A stretch of DNA of 64,000 nucleotides from Chryseobacterium gambrini (lineage in GTDB: Bacteria; Bacteroidota; Bacteroidia; Flavobacteriales; Weeksellaceae). The stretch covers positions 620,001 through 684,000 of the forward strand of contig NZ_FTOV01000001.1 of assembly GCF_900156825.1 (NCBI RefSeq), written 5' to 3'. Below the pieces are notes generated by a model, which made no database searches, was not told the DNA's origin, and saw only the letters and a program-made list of their open reading frames with translations. Made by a program: the position numbers and the translations under genes. Shown here in pieces: positions 1 through 9,531 of the stretch; position 1 is the first letter of the stretch; the number at the start of each line of letters is the position of its first letter.

Positions 1-2
1 TT

Positions 3-1238
3 TTTAAACCTTTTCGTGGAATAAGACCTCATAAAGACTATGAGAGCACCTTCCCTACTCATCCTCTGGACAATTTTACGCAGGAAGAGATCGCGGAAAA
101 AGCTCAGATGGAAGACACTTACATCAACATGATAAAGCCTTATGTCGTAAGTAAATCCAAAGATATCGACAGGAATTTAAGGAAGATCCGGTCGACTTTT
201 GAAGAATTGATGGAAGAGAAAAAACTCGTTCAGGACAATTCTGCATACTATCTTTATGAACAGATTTATCCCAACAAACAGGTTTTCAGAGGGCTTCTCG
301 GTTTGGCGAGCATCGAAGATTTCTGGAACGGAAAAATCAAGAGACACGAAAGTACCATTCCCCAGAAAAAAGAAAAACTGGCTCATTATCTTGAAAAAGT
401 GAATCTTCAGGCAGAACCTGTACTTCTTACCTATCCTGCAAATTCGAAAATCGAATTGCTGATGAACCATGAGGAGAAAAACGTTCCGATCTTCAATCAT
501 GTGGATACCAAAGGAATCCGTCATAAAATCTGGAGAATCGATAACCGTTTAAAATTGCAGCAGTTTAAGGAAGTGATTGATCAGATCGATTCTTTTTACA
601 TTGCAGACGGACACCACAGAATCGGTTCCACTGCGCTGAACGCCAAACATCAGAAAGAAAAAAACAAAAGACATAACGGAACGGAACATTACAATTTCGT
701 GTACAGCTTTATCGTTTCCAACCAGTCGATTAAAATCCACGATTACAACAGAATCTTAACCGATCTTAACGGTCTTTCGAACGAAGAATTTTTAAAGGAA
801 CTGGAAAAATATTTCCTGATCCACGAAAAAGGAGAAACGGCATATTTTCCTTCCCAGAAATTCCACATTTCGATGTATATGGACGGTAAATTTTACTCCC
901 TTCACGTAAAGCACGACCTTCGTTCTCAGGAAATGTCTCTGGATAATCTGGATCATCATCTTTTAGACAAATACATCTTTAAAGATATTTTAAAAATTGA
1001 AGATCCGGACAGCTCGGAGAAAATTTCTTACGTAAAAGGAACTTCCAATATTGAGGGGATCAATCATCTTAAAGAAAAAGTAGACAACGGAGAAGGAAAA
1101 GCGGGATTCGGGATCTACCCTGTAAGTTTTAATGATATGATTAAAATTTCAGACCTGAAACTCAGCATGCCTCCGAAATGCACTTTCATTGAACCTAAAT
1201 TGGTTACTGCGTTATTAATGTACGATATGAAACCTTAA
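3..1238 (+). CDS. DUF1015 family protein (5' end outside window)
   Basis: The reading frame is open from base 3, so the gene begins before the window; about 35 codons precede the first internal ATG at 108. The protein matches the DUF1015 family by its hallmark ADGHHR segment near the middle (coding bases about 600-620) and its typical length of a little over 400 residues. No signal peptide or membrane segment is visible in what is present. The biochemical role of DUF1015 is unknown. In Bacteroidota it is often found beside serine-biosynthesis genes, but that side of the locus is not in the window. The family call is firm; the function is open. Confidence 0.85.
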   Translation, partial: FKPFRGIRPHKDYESTFPTHPLDNFTQEEIAEKAQMEDTYINMIKPYVVSKSKDIDRNLRKIRSTFEELMEEKKLVQDNSAYYLYEQIYPNKQVFRGLLGLASIEDFWNGKIKRHESTIPQKKEKLAHYLEKVNLQAEPVLLTYPANSKIELLMNHEEKNVPIFNHVDTKGIRHKIWRIDNRLKLQQFKEVIDQIDSFYIADGHHRIGSTALNAKHQKEKNKRHNGTEHYNFVYSFIVSNQSIKIHDYNRILTDLNGLSNEEFLKELEKYFLIHEKGETAYFPSQKFHISMYMDGKFYSLHVKHDLRSQEMSLDNLDHHLLDKYIFKDILKIEDPDSSEKISYVKGTSNIEGINHLKEKVDNGEGKAGFGIYPVSFNDMIKISDLKLSMPPKCTFIEPKLVTALLMYDMKP

Positions 1239-1261
1239 TCTTTACCTCTATTCAATATAAT

Positions 1262-1450
1262 TCTTTCGATTAACGCTAAGATTGCAAAGAGGTATTCAAA
1301 ATTTTGAAATATGTTCCGTTCGCAAAGACACTTCGTTCAGCAAATGAAGCCTTTGCTGAGTTATACGCCCTTGCGAACGGACAATTAAAGTTATACATAA
1401 AAAAATCCTCGTGTTCATTGCGTTAAAAATAATTAACTGCGGGTTTCTTA
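1262..1450. repeat. Degenerate intergenic element with nested inverted repeats
   Basis: An 11-base arm at 1315-1325 is matched by its complement at 1371-1381, and inside it an 8-base arm at 1337-1344 pairs with 1352-1359. The words GCAAAGA and GCGAACG recur here as in other noncoding gaps of this window (about 24700, 55740, 57780, 63800). It looks like an eroded member of the same dispersed intergenic family. No gene is seen. Confidence 0.4.
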
Positions 1451-1519
1451 ATCCGAAGATAGATTAAATTACTATTTTTTCCCTACTTTTATCTGCGGAA
1501 AAGAAAAGGTAAATAAAAA

Positions 1520-2926
1520 ATGAAAAAAATATTCATTATCATTCCACTCTTTTTGGGTGGATTTTTATTTTCTCAAAAAAAACCTCTGAAAAAACCGGTT
1601 AAGAAAACTGCTGTCGGCGAAAAATTCAATTACCACGATGAATTTAAAAAGATTTCCGACGAAATCATGACCAACGGAACGGCGTACGAAAATCTGGGAC
1701 AGCTTACCAAAGGAATCGGGCCGCGTTTCAGCGCAACGCCGGGTTACATGAGGGCTGTAGACTGGGCAGAAAAAAAGCTTAAAGAAATCGGGATCGATAT
1801 GATCTGGAGAATGGAAGCCAAAGCTCCGGTCTGGATCAGAGGAAAAGAATCTCTGCAGATCAAAACCGCCAATGGAGACTGGAAAAACATCAGAATGCTT
1901 TCTTTCGGAAACTCTGAAGGAACGGGCGGAAAAGATCTTACCGGTGAAATTGTGCTCATCAATTCTACCTCAGAGCTTAACGCCATGTCGGTGGGACAAC
2001 TGAAAGATAAAATCGTTTTTGTGAATCTTCCGATGGATCCAAAGATCATCAATACAAGCGATTCTTATTTAATCACTGCAAAATCCAAACTTATTTCCGC
2101 TTCCGTTATTGCTAAAACCGGAGCGAAAGCATTAATTATAAGATCATTAACGACGGCTTCAGACGATACGCCACACGCAAAAATGGTGTATTACGAACCG
2201 GATGATAAAATAAGAATTCCCGCTTTATCCATCGGAGTAAAATCGGCTGATGAACTGGAAAAATTATTAAAAAACCAGAAAGTTACCGCTAAACTGAATA
2301 TGACAGCCCAATCCAAAGGCGACACCACCAATCCGAATATCATTGCTGAAATTCAGGGTAAAAAAGATTCTAAGGTAATTGTTTTGGGTGCACAGCTCGA
2401 TTCGTGGGATTTCGGAGAAGGAGCAATTGATGACGGAACCGGAGTCGCACAGTGTATTGAAGTTTTAATAACATTCAAAGCTTTAGGTCTTGAAAATAAC
2501 CATACGATACGCGTTGTTTTCTACGCAAACAGTGAAAATGGCGGACAGGGACGCGAAATGTATGCAGCGTACGTGAAGAAGAAAGATGAAAAGCACATTT
2601 TTGCACTGGGAACCGATGCAGGAGGCTATTCTCCGAGAGGATTTTCTCTGGATATGTCTCCGCAGAGAAGAAAACAGATTTTCGAATGGAAAAATTATTT
2701 CCTTCCTTATGGCGTTTACGATTTTGACCAGACAGAAGCCATTCAGGATATTTCTCCTTTAAAGAAAATGGATATTCCTTTGGCTGAGCTTGTGGTAGAC
2801 ACCCAAAGATATTTCGATTATCATCATTCCGAACAGGATACCTTTGATAAAGTGAACAAAAGAGAGCTTCTTCTCGGTGCGGTGGCGATGACGCAAATGA
2901 TTTTTATGATTGATAAAAACTGGTAA
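1520..2926 (+). CDS. M28-family peptidase paralogue lacking key active-site residues
   Basis: A 468-residue exported protein with a signal peptide (residues 1-19, ending FLFSQ), a PA-like insert and a C-terminal M28 zinc peptidase domain. Aligned by eye with its intact paralogue at 3921-5276, the first zinc-binding His is Gln292 (GAQLDSWD against GGHLDSWD). The catalytic Glu of the Glu-Glu pair is Ser338 (NSENG against NEENG). The DDG aspartates (304-305), Glu339, Asp366 and His435/436 remain. It is therefore probably a pseudo-peptidase or an enzyme with altered chemistry. The ATG start lies directly before the signal peptide. The fold call is strong; loss of activity is inferred. Confidence 0.87.
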   Translation: MKKIFIIIPLFLGGFLFSQKKPLKKPVKKTAVGEKFNYHDEFKKISDEIMTNGTAYENLGQLTKGIGPRFSATPGYMRAVDWAEKKLKEIGIDMIWRMEAKAPVWIRGKESLQIKTANGDWKNIRMLSFGNSEGTGGKDLTGEIVLINSTSELNAMSVGQLKDKIVFVNLPMDPKIINTSDSYLITAKSKLISASVIAKTGAKALIIRSLTTASDDTPHAKMVYYEPDDKIRIPALSIGVKSADELEKLLKNQKVTAKLNMTAQSKGDTTNPNIIAEIQGKKDSKVIVLGAQLDSWDFGEGAIDDGTGVAQCIEVLITFKALGLENNHTIRVVFYANSENGGQGREMYAAYVKKKDEKHIFALGTDAGGYSPRGFSLDMSPQRRKQIFEWKNYFLPYGVYDFDQTEAIQDISPLKKMDIPLAELVVDTQRYFDYHHSEQDTFDKVNKRELLLGAVAMTQMIFMIDKNW

Positions 2927-2939
2927 ATACTTTTGGGGA

Positions 2940-3875
2940 ATGAATATTTTCGACGACTTGATATCAAGAAGTAACCTCAATGGTTTTAAAATCATAAAAA
3001 CAGATTACATTCCGGAAAAACAGCAGATTATACAGCTCAAGATAAAACAAAATTCTGAATTGTTTTTTGAGGTATTAGATCTGAAGAATCGTATTATAAG
3101 GGAAATTTTACTGGATGAAAAAATCTGTTTTACACCGTACAGCAGAATAGAGTTTCATCCGGTTGATGAAGATAATTTTTATCTGAGTGCTGGTTCTTGG
3201 CATTTAAAAATAAATTCTGACGGAAAAATTGCTTTAAGAAAGCCAAAGCAGTTCGAAAGTGTACACATTTTAAAAAATTATATTTTTCGGGAAGATTTAA
3301 CCCTCACAGACCTGAAAGATTTTAAGGAATATGATTTAACGAAATTTTTTGATGAAAATTTTGATGAATATGAATTTATGTATTTTTACTATGAGGGTAG
3401 GTCTGAATTTTTTTCTTCATCCGACAGCAATATTCTCACAGTAACGCTCTATTGTAAAGACCGTGACGACCCAAAATTTCTGCATGTTGTTTTAAATATA
3501 CATTCGCATGATCATATTGATATTTTATATTCTGAAAAAATAGATCAGTTGGGACATCATTACGTTATCAGTGAAAATCTGCAGGAGCTTGCTTTTGAAA
3601 ACTATTTAGCGGATGATAAGAATCTCTGCATCCGGAAATTATCCAACGGGAGCTTTAACCATTCTAAAAGCATTAAAATTGAGGACTTTTCGGAGCTTAT
3701 TTTTTTTAATGATGAAAAATTCATACTGCTTTTTGATGAAAAAATTGAGATCTGGGAAAGAAATGAAAACGGTCTTTTAAAAAGCATTCCGATTGACCGT
3801 GAATCTTCATATAAATTGGCAAAGAATATTCTCTTTTATATAAAAGATACAAAGCTGAATTATATTGAATTTTAA
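2940..3875 (+). CDS. Hypothetical protein between the two M28 genes
   Basis: About 311 residues, unrecognised. I prefer the ATG at 2940, 13 bases after the upstream stop, because it follows a GGGG run; an in-frame ATG at 2910 would overlap the M28 gene. The protein is rich in Asp, Glu, Phe and Lys, has no signal peptide or membrane helix, and shows alternating short beta-like stretches near the C-terminus (for example EKIEIWERNENG) that would suit a beta-propeller. The DNA is richer in A+T than the M28 genes on either side, suggesting a later insertion between two duplicated genes. Probably co-transcribed with 1520-2926. Confidence 0.65.
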   Translation: MNIFDDLISRSNLNGFKIIKTDYIPEKQQIIQLKIKQNSELFFEVLDLKNRIIREILLDEKICFTPYSRIEFHPVDEDNFYLSAGSWHLKINSDGKIALRKPKQFESVHILKNYIFREDLTLTDLKDFKEYDLTKFFDENFDEYEFMYFYYEGRSEFFSSSDSNILTVTLYCKDRDDPKFLHVVLNIHSHDHIDILYSEKIDQLGHHYVISENLQELAFENYLADDKNLCIRKLSNGSFNHSKSIKIEDFSELIFFNDEKFILLFDEKIEIWERNENGLLKSIPIDRESSYKLAKNILFYIKDTKLNYIEF

Positions 3876-3920
3876 GCCGAATTCAATAACCTACATTTAA
3901 TTAATCATTGGATATTTAAA

Positions 3921-5276
3921 ATGAAAAAGATATTAGGAACAACTTTAACACTTCTGGGATTGACGGTTTTTGGTCAGGCAAAAGAAGACTCCATACAATT
4001 TGCAAAAATTTCTACGGAAATATTAAACAAAGGAAAAGCATACAACGAGCTGAGAGAATTAACCAAAAATATAGGTCATCGTCTCAGCGGTTCAGCATCC
4101 TACGAAAAAGCCGTAACGTGGGCAGAACAAAAGCTTCGTGATGCAGGAGCCGATAAAGTCTGGCTACAGGAAGTAATGGTTCCGGTGTGGGTTCGCGGAA
4201 AAGAATCTTTACAGATCAAAACCTCCGGCGGAAAATGGAAAAGCTTAAAAATGCTTTCTCTGGGAAATTCTGAAGGAACAGGAGGAAAAGATGTTTCAGG
4301 AGAAATCATCATGGTGAGATCCATGGAAGAATACGATAAACTTTCGCCGGAACAGGTAAAAGATAAGATTGTGTTCTTCAATTATCCTTTCAGTCAGACG
4401 TATATAGAAACTTTCAGAGGATATGGTGATGCTGCAAAATACAGATCTACCGCTGCATCATTAACGGCTAAAAAAGGTGGAAAATTTGCGATTATCCGCT
4501 CTCTTTCCTCTGCCTTTGATGATGTTCCGCATACAGGTTCCATGCGTTATCAGGATGATAAAAAAATTCCTGCTGTTGCGGTCGGAAGCACGACGGCGGA
4601 CGAACTGGCAGAACTTTTAAAATCACAGAAAATTACGGCCAAACTCAACTCCAACTGCGGCATGAAGGGCGAAAAGCTCTCCCACTCCGTGATCGGAGAA
4701 ATTACCGGAAAGAAAGATAAAAGCGTAATCGTTGTCGGCGGACATCTGGATTCGTGGGACGTGGGTGAAGGCGCACATGACGACGGTTCCGGAATCGTGC
4801 AGAGCATTGAAGTTCTGAGAACTTTTAAAAATCTAGGCATCCAGAATAATCACACCATCCGCGTTGTTTGTTTTGCCAATGAAGAAAACGGTGTAAAAGG
4901 CGGCGTTATGTACGGTAAAACCGTGAAAGAAAACAATGAAAAGCATCTTTTTGCCATAGAAACGGATGCCGGAGGATTTACCCCGAGAGGAATTTCCCTT
5001 GAAATGGATAACGAAAAAAGAAAGCAGATCCAGAGTTGGGCAGACCTGTTTTTACCTTACGGAGTTTATGATTTTAAAAATACCTATTCCGGGACAGATC
5101 TTTATCCGCTTCATGATCTGGGAATTCCGACAGCGGAACTGGTTCCCGATTCTCAAAGGTATTTCGACATTCATCACACGGAAGAAGATACTTTTGAAAA
5201 AGTAAACCGAAGGGAACTTTTGCTCGGAGCAAGTACTCTGACGCAGATTATTTATATGATTGATAAGAACTGGTAA
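3921..5276 (+). CDS. M28-family zinc metallopeptidase, exported
   Basis: A 451-residue protein with an N-terminal signal peptide (about 1-19, ending VFGQA) and an M28 aminopeptidase/carboxypeptidase domain. All expected ligands are visible: His275 in GGHLDSWD, Asp287/288 in HDDGSG, the catalytic/zinc pair Glu321-Glu322 in NEENG, Asp349 in TDAGG, and His418/419 in HHTEEDTF. It is likely periplasmic or exported and releases residues from peptides or dipeptides; the exact substrate cannot be read. It is the intact paralogue of 1520-2926, with which it shares long stretches including the final MIDKNW. A hairpin terminator follows the stop closely. Confidence 0.9.
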   Translation: MKKILGTTLTLLGLTVFGQAKEDSIQFAKISTEILNKGKAYNELRELTKNIGHRLSGSASYEKAVTWAEQKLRDAGADKVWLQEVMVPVWVRGKESLQIKTSGGKWKSLKMLSLGNSEGTGGKDVSGEIIMVRSMEEYDKLSPEQVKDKIVFFNYPFSQTYIETFRGYGDAAKYRSTAASLTAKKGGKFAIIRSLSSAFDDVPHTGSMRYQDDKKIPAVAVGSTTADELAELLKSQKITAKLNSNCGMKGEKLSHSVIGEITGKKDKSVIVVGGHLDSWDVGEGAHDDGSGIVQSIEVLRTFKNLGIQNNHTIRVVCFANEENGVKGGVMYGKTVKENNEKHLFAIETDAGGFTPRGISLEMDNEKRKQIQSWADLFLPYGVYDFKNTYSGTDLYPLHDLGIPTAELVPDSQRYFDIHHTEEDTFEKVNRRELLLGASTLTQIIYMIDKNW

Positions 5277-5288
5277 AATATCATACAC

Positions 5289-5315
5289 AACCGCTCTTTT
5301 AAGGGCGGTTTTTTA
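5289..5315 (+). terminator. Rho-independent terminator after the M28 gene
   Basis: The stem AACCGC / GCGGTT is followed by a T run, 12 bases after the stop at 5276. Confidence 0.8.
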
Positions 5316-5327
5316 TTTAAAATTCTG

Positions 5328-6899
5328 AAGAAGAGACTCTTCGACAGGCTCAGAGTGACACCGCAAATACTTACTGCGATATTTAAAACAATGAAAAATT
5401 GTTTCGTTATTTTCTTTGGCAAAATCATTAACGTAACGTGTGATTCTGATTGAAATTTTGCGAAGCATGATGGAAAGAAGAATCTTTTGAATAATCTCCC
5501 GCGGATTTTGCAGATTAGGCAGATTTTTTCGACTTAATGATCTGCTAAATTTGCAAAATCTGCGAGAGATAATAATCATGCAGCTTGTCATCCTGAAAGG
5601 ATCTGACCAAATTATAACGATTGTTCAGCGATGAACAAAACCTAGAAAAAAGAGACTCTTCGGCAGGCTCAGAGTGACACCGCAAATGCTCATGCTCAAC
5701 ACAATATTTAAAACAATGAAAAATTGTTTGTACTTTCTCAAATGTCTTTACAGTTTTTTTGTCATCATAAAAGGATCTAACCAAATTATAAAAATTATTC
5801 AGCAATGAACAAATCCTTAGGAAGAGACTCTTCGACAAGCTCAGAGTGACATCGCGAATACTATATGCAATATTTAAAAACAATAAAAAATTGTTTATAC
5901 TTTCTCAATGTATTCACAGTTTTTTTGTCATCCTGAAAGGATCTCAACGATACATTAAAAACTTTGTTTAGATGCTTTCAGCATGACATACCGTAAATAA
6001 ATCACCCTCTAATTTTTCTGAAAGTCATGTTTGAGCAGTTTTATATTTATATTTTTCTCGCTGATTGAGCAGATTGTGCAGATTTTTTTAACTTAATCAT
6101 CTGCTAAATTTGCAAAATCTGCGGGAGATAATAATCATTCATACAGCTTGTCATCCTGAAAGGATCTAATCAAATTGTAACGATTGATTTAAAGAACACC
6201 TCAATGATGAACAAATTCTACGAAAAAGAGACTCTTCGACAGGCTCAGAGTGACATCGCAAATACTATATGCAACATTTAAAAACAATGAAAAATTGTTT
6301 CGTTATTTTCTTTGGTAAAATCATTAACGTAATCGTGTCATGTTTGAGCAGTTTATACTTATTTTTTTCTCGCTGATTGAGCAGATTATGCAGATTTTTT
6401 TAACTTAATCATCTGCTAAATTTGCAAAATCTGCGGGAGATAATAATCACTCATACAGCTTGTCATCCTGAAAGGATCTAACCAAATTATAACGATTGTT
6501 CAGCGATGAACAAGTTCTTAGGAAGAAGAGACTCTTCGACAGGCTCAGAGTGACACCGAAAATACTATATGCAACATTTAAAAACAATGAAAAATTGTTT
6601 CGTTATTTTCTTTGGTAAAATCATTAACGTAATCGTGTCATGTTTGAGCAGTTTATACTTATTTTTTTCTCGCTGATTGAGCAGATTATGCAGATTTTTT
6701 TAACTTAATCATCTGCTAAATTTGCAAAATCTGCGGGAGATAATAATCACTCATACAGCTTGTCATCCTGAAAGGATCTAACCAAATTATAACGATTGTT
6801 CAGCGATGAACAAGTTCTTAGGAAGAAGAGACTCTTCGACAGGCTCAGAGTGACACCGAAAATACTATATGCAAGACTTAAAAACAATGAAAAATTGTT
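5328..6899. repeat. Interspersed-repeat cluster 1, plus orientation
   Basis: A noncoding stretch built from recurring modules. Module A (core ACTCTTCGACAGGCTCAGAG) starts near 5337, 5655, 5827, 6235, 6531 and 6831. Module B (core ATCTGCTAAATTTGCAAAAT) lies near 5540, 6100, 6411 and 6711 and is followed by TGTCATCCTGAAAGGATCT. A third module (GATTGAAATTTTGCGAAGCA) is near 5449. Short open frames here only translate the repeats and are not taken as genes. The same modules recur reversed at 8.4-9.5 kb and forward at 14.9-16.4 kb. Confidence 0.9.
6260..6874 (+). repeat. Exact tandem duplication, 300-bp period
   Basis: Bases 6260-6574 are identical to 6560-6874 at an offset of exactly 300 bases. 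The unit holds one copy each of modules A and B and a GTCATGTTTGAGCAG stretch. Identity without a single difference over 315 bases points to a recent duplication. Confidence 0.95.
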
Positions 6900-6997
6900 G
6901 AACATTTTTCATCCATTGAAACACTTTAAAAATAAATTTTATTCCGAATCTCAACTCTCAAAAAATTATCCTACTTTTAGCCCCTAAAATAATAAAC

Positions 6998-7369
6998 ATG
7001 AAGAAACTCATTTTTGCATTCTGCATGATCCTTTTATGCAGCAGCCAGATCGTAATGGCACAATCTAAAGCCAAAACAAAAGTACAGACTACGAATTCTA
7101 AAGAATCCATGCTAAAATCACTCAAAAACATTATGGTGAAGGGAATGGTTGCAAGCGGAACACCCAAAGCAAAGACTGAAAAATTTGCAGATTGCTTTAC
7201 AAAAGACTTAGGCGAAAAATTAACGCCTGAAGAACTTGTATTATTTTATAAGCTGAACACTCTAAAGAACGGTCCTGAAAAAGAGAAACTTACAAAGCAG
7301 GGTGAAAAAATGGGAATGCCAGCAAAAATGGAGACTGTAGGTAAAGATTGTGCAGTTATTCTTCAATAA
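6998..7369 (+). CDS. Small secreted protein of unknown function
   Basis: 123 residues. A clear signal peptide (1-21, hydrophobic core, ending IVMAQ) precedes a Lys-rich, mostly helical mature part with two cysteines (in DCFTKDL and KDCAVIL), possibly one disulfide. LTPEELVLFYKLNTL resembles short helical repeats of small periplasmic Bacteroidota proteins, but I do not recognise a family. A TACTTTTA box near 6971 is a fair match to the Bacteroidota -7 element. The gene follows the repeat cluster directly and ends in its own terminator. Confidence 0.75.
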   Translation: MKKLIFAFCMILLCSSQIVMAQSKAKTKVQTTNSKESMLKSLKNIMVKGMVASGTPKAKTEKFADCFTKDLGEKLTPEELVLFYKLNTLKNGPEKEKLTKQGEKMGMPAKMETVGKDCAVILQ

Positions 7370-7398
7370 TTGCCTCATTCACAGATTTCACTAAAAAA

Positions 7399-7433
7399 AC
7401 AGACGGTACAAATGAATGTACCGTCTGTTTTTA
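7399..7433. terminator. Strong terminator between convergent genes
   Basis: The perfect 12-bp stem ACAGACGGTACA / TGTACCGTCTGT has a 6-base loop and TTTTTA after it. A-rich sequence on the other side may let it also serve the minus-strand gene ending at 7453. Confidence 0.85.
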
Positions 7434-7452
7434 TATTTCTTTAAGCTGATTT

Positions 7453-8346
7453 CTACACAAACTCATTCGTATCAGCTTTATATTTTTTGTTGAACAATCC
7501 TGCCTGTTCCAGCTTTTTCAGATGGGCTTTCAGACCGTTGATTCTTGTCGGATAATGCGTATTTCCTATCGTACACAAATTCTGGAATGCTTTTTCGTGA
7601 CTGTCGGTATCCAGCGCATAACTGATCCTGTCATACGTTCCTCTTCCCTGATGCAGAATATCGCAGATCATAAAGCATACTTTTGCAGGATAACCATTCA
7701 GGTTCAGCCTTTTGCTGTACTTTTTCATGTTTTCTTTATACAGACTGATGGAATGTTCCACCTGTACTCTTCTGTGTTTCGGGTCGTTGGAAGCCCAATG
7801 GATAAATCTTGCCGAGCAGATAAGTTCCTGCTGTTCCACTTCGTTGGTGGTGGGATTCAGATATTCCATCAGCTTTTGAGAACTGCTGTCGTTTTCAAGC
7901 TGTGAGGTCGCTCCTGTATCGTTTTTATAATAGATTCTGTCATCGATCAGGCGAAGTCTCGGGAAGTATTCCAAAGCATTCGGTAAAGTAAGCAGCTTTC
8001 TTAAAAACCTTACAAAATCTCCATTCGGAACGTGCGCTGCAAACTGCATAAAACCGAACGTAAAGTAGGCTCTGTCATACGTATTCAGGCAGAGAAAAGA
8101 GCCCTGACTTTCCACTTTCGCGGTAGCCTCGATAAAGTATGCCCAAAAACCGAATTCTGTCACATAATCGGCGGCATTGTACACAAGATTATTAGAAACC
8201 GAAACATTGTAAAGCCCGAATCTTTCTTCATATTTGGTTTTGTATGCCACGAAAAATTCCGGATCACCAAGACCGGTTGTCTTTGCATAATAGGCTGTTT
8301 TTCCTGTGGAAGTAACTGCTGAGCGGATTTTAAAATCGTAAGCCAT
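7453..8346 (-). CDS. Hypothetical protein, possible lysozyme-like fold
   Basis: 297 residues with no signal peptide or membrane segment. The part around residues 70-110 reads AKVESQGSF ... FGFMQFAAHVPN. Its order resembles the catalytic Glu-Ser and the following G-x-M-Q motif of soluble lytic transglycosylase/lysozyme folds. That resemblance is weak and is the only functional hint. The rest is mixed alpha/beta with many Tyr. It stands alone between two repeat clusters, without phage or type VI secretion genes nearby. Real gene: likely. Murein-degrading role: speculative. Confidence 0.65.
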   Translation of the reverse strand: MAYDFKIRSAVTSTGKTAYYAKTTGLGDPEFFVAYKTKYEERFGLYNVSVSNNLVYNAADYVTEFGFWAYFIEATAKVESQGSFLCLNTYDRAYFTFGFMQFAAHVPNGDFVRFLRKLLTLPNALEYFPRLRLIDDRIYYKNDTGATSQLENDSSSQKLMEYLNPTTNEVEQQELICSARFIHWASNDPKHRRVQVEHSISLYKENMKKYSKRLNLNGYPAKVCFMICDILHQGRGTYDRISYALDTDSHEKAFQNLCTIGNTHYPTRINGLKAHLKKLEQAGLFNKKYKADTNEFV

Positions 8347-8439
8347 CGTTATAAGTTTTAAATTTAGTGTACTGCTAAGGTAAGACTTCCCTTTTACTTA
8401 TGGAATACTTATTTCGGGTAGTTCAATCTTTCGCAAAAT

Positions 8440-9510
8440 TCAGAAATATTGCAGTTAGTATTCGTGCCATCACTCTGAGCTTACCGAAGAGTCTCTATCA
8501 TCATTTAGTATTTTTGAGATTCTTCCTTCGTCAGAATGACAATGTAGCGTTAAAGTTTTTACTAAAAACAATCCTTCATTGTTTAAATAACATAGTTAGT
8601 ATTCACGGTGTCACTTTGAGCCTGTCGAAGAGCTCGTTTTTGAATGTTTTATTTATTGATCTCTTTTCTTTTAAGTCATTGTTTAGATCTTTTCAGGATG
8701 ACAAGCTGCATGATTATTATCTCTAGCAGATTTTGCAAATTTAGCAGATGATTAAATAGAAAAAATCCGCACAATCTGCTAAATCTGCGAGAAACCAAAA
8801 AATAAAATAACTTTCAGAACAATTGGAGGATGATTTATTTACAGTTTGTCATGCTGAAAGCATCTAAACAAAGTTTTCAATGTATCGTTGAAAGCCTTTC
8901 AGGATGACAAGCTGCATGATTATTATCTCCCGCAGATTATGCAAATTTAGCAGATGATTAAGTATAAAAATCCGCACAGTCTGCTCAATCTGCGAGAAAC
9001 CAAAAAATAAAATAACTTTCAGAACAATTGGAGGGTGATTATTTACAGTATGTCATGCTGAAAGCATCTAAACAAAGCTTTTAATGTATCGTTGAGATCC
9101 TTTCAGGATGACAAAACTGCTGTAAAGACATTTTAGAAAGTATAAACAATTTTAGATTGAAAAAAATCTGCGCAATCTGCATAATCCGCGGGAGATCATT
9201 CAAAAAGATTCTTCTTTCCATAATGCTTCGCAAAATTTCAATCAGAATGACAAGCGACCGTTAAAGATGTTGGCAAATAAAAAGAATTGTAAACAATTAT
9301 TAATTGTTTTGTCTTTCGTTTAGTATTCGCGATGTCACTCTGAGCCTGCCGAAGAGTCTCTTATTCTGAATGTTTTAGTCATTGGTATTTTAAAATTAAT
9401 TGTACTAAGCTGAGATCCTTTCAGGATGACAAAAATGCAGTAAATACATTTGAGAAATTATAAACAATTTTAATCAGACAACGGTGTCTTTGTGGAATTC
9501 TTCTTCAGAA
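8440..9510. repeat. Interspersed-repeat cluster 2, minus orientation
   Basis: The modules of cluster 1 appear reverse-complemented: module A near 8470, 8611 and 9335 (core CTCTGAGCCTGCCGAAGAGT), module B near 8700-8755 and 8905-8965, and the GCTTCGCAAAATTTCAATCA module near 9224. Further copies of TGTCATGCTGAAAGCATCT sit near 8848 and 9052. It fills the gap from the start of the 7453-8346 gene to the end of 9532-10098; no gene is seen. Confidence 0.9.
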
Positions 9511-9531
9511 TGAAAAGAAGACCATTCATTA

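Noticed and set aside
5313-5883. Minus-strand open frames of about 90-110 codons
   Set aside because: They translate the repeat modules (CHSEPVEESL-type peptides), and the same peptides reappear from other repeat copies.
5328-6899. CRISPR array
   Set aside because: Repeats are irregularly spaced, degenerate and of several kinds, without uniform spacers or cas genes.
6796-6987. 63-codon plus-strand frame before the small secreted protein
   Set aside because: Consists mostly of repeat modules A and B remnants; no start signal.
8400-8726. 108-codon plus-strand frame
   Set aside because: Repeat translation (VTLSLSKSS-type) in cluster 2.
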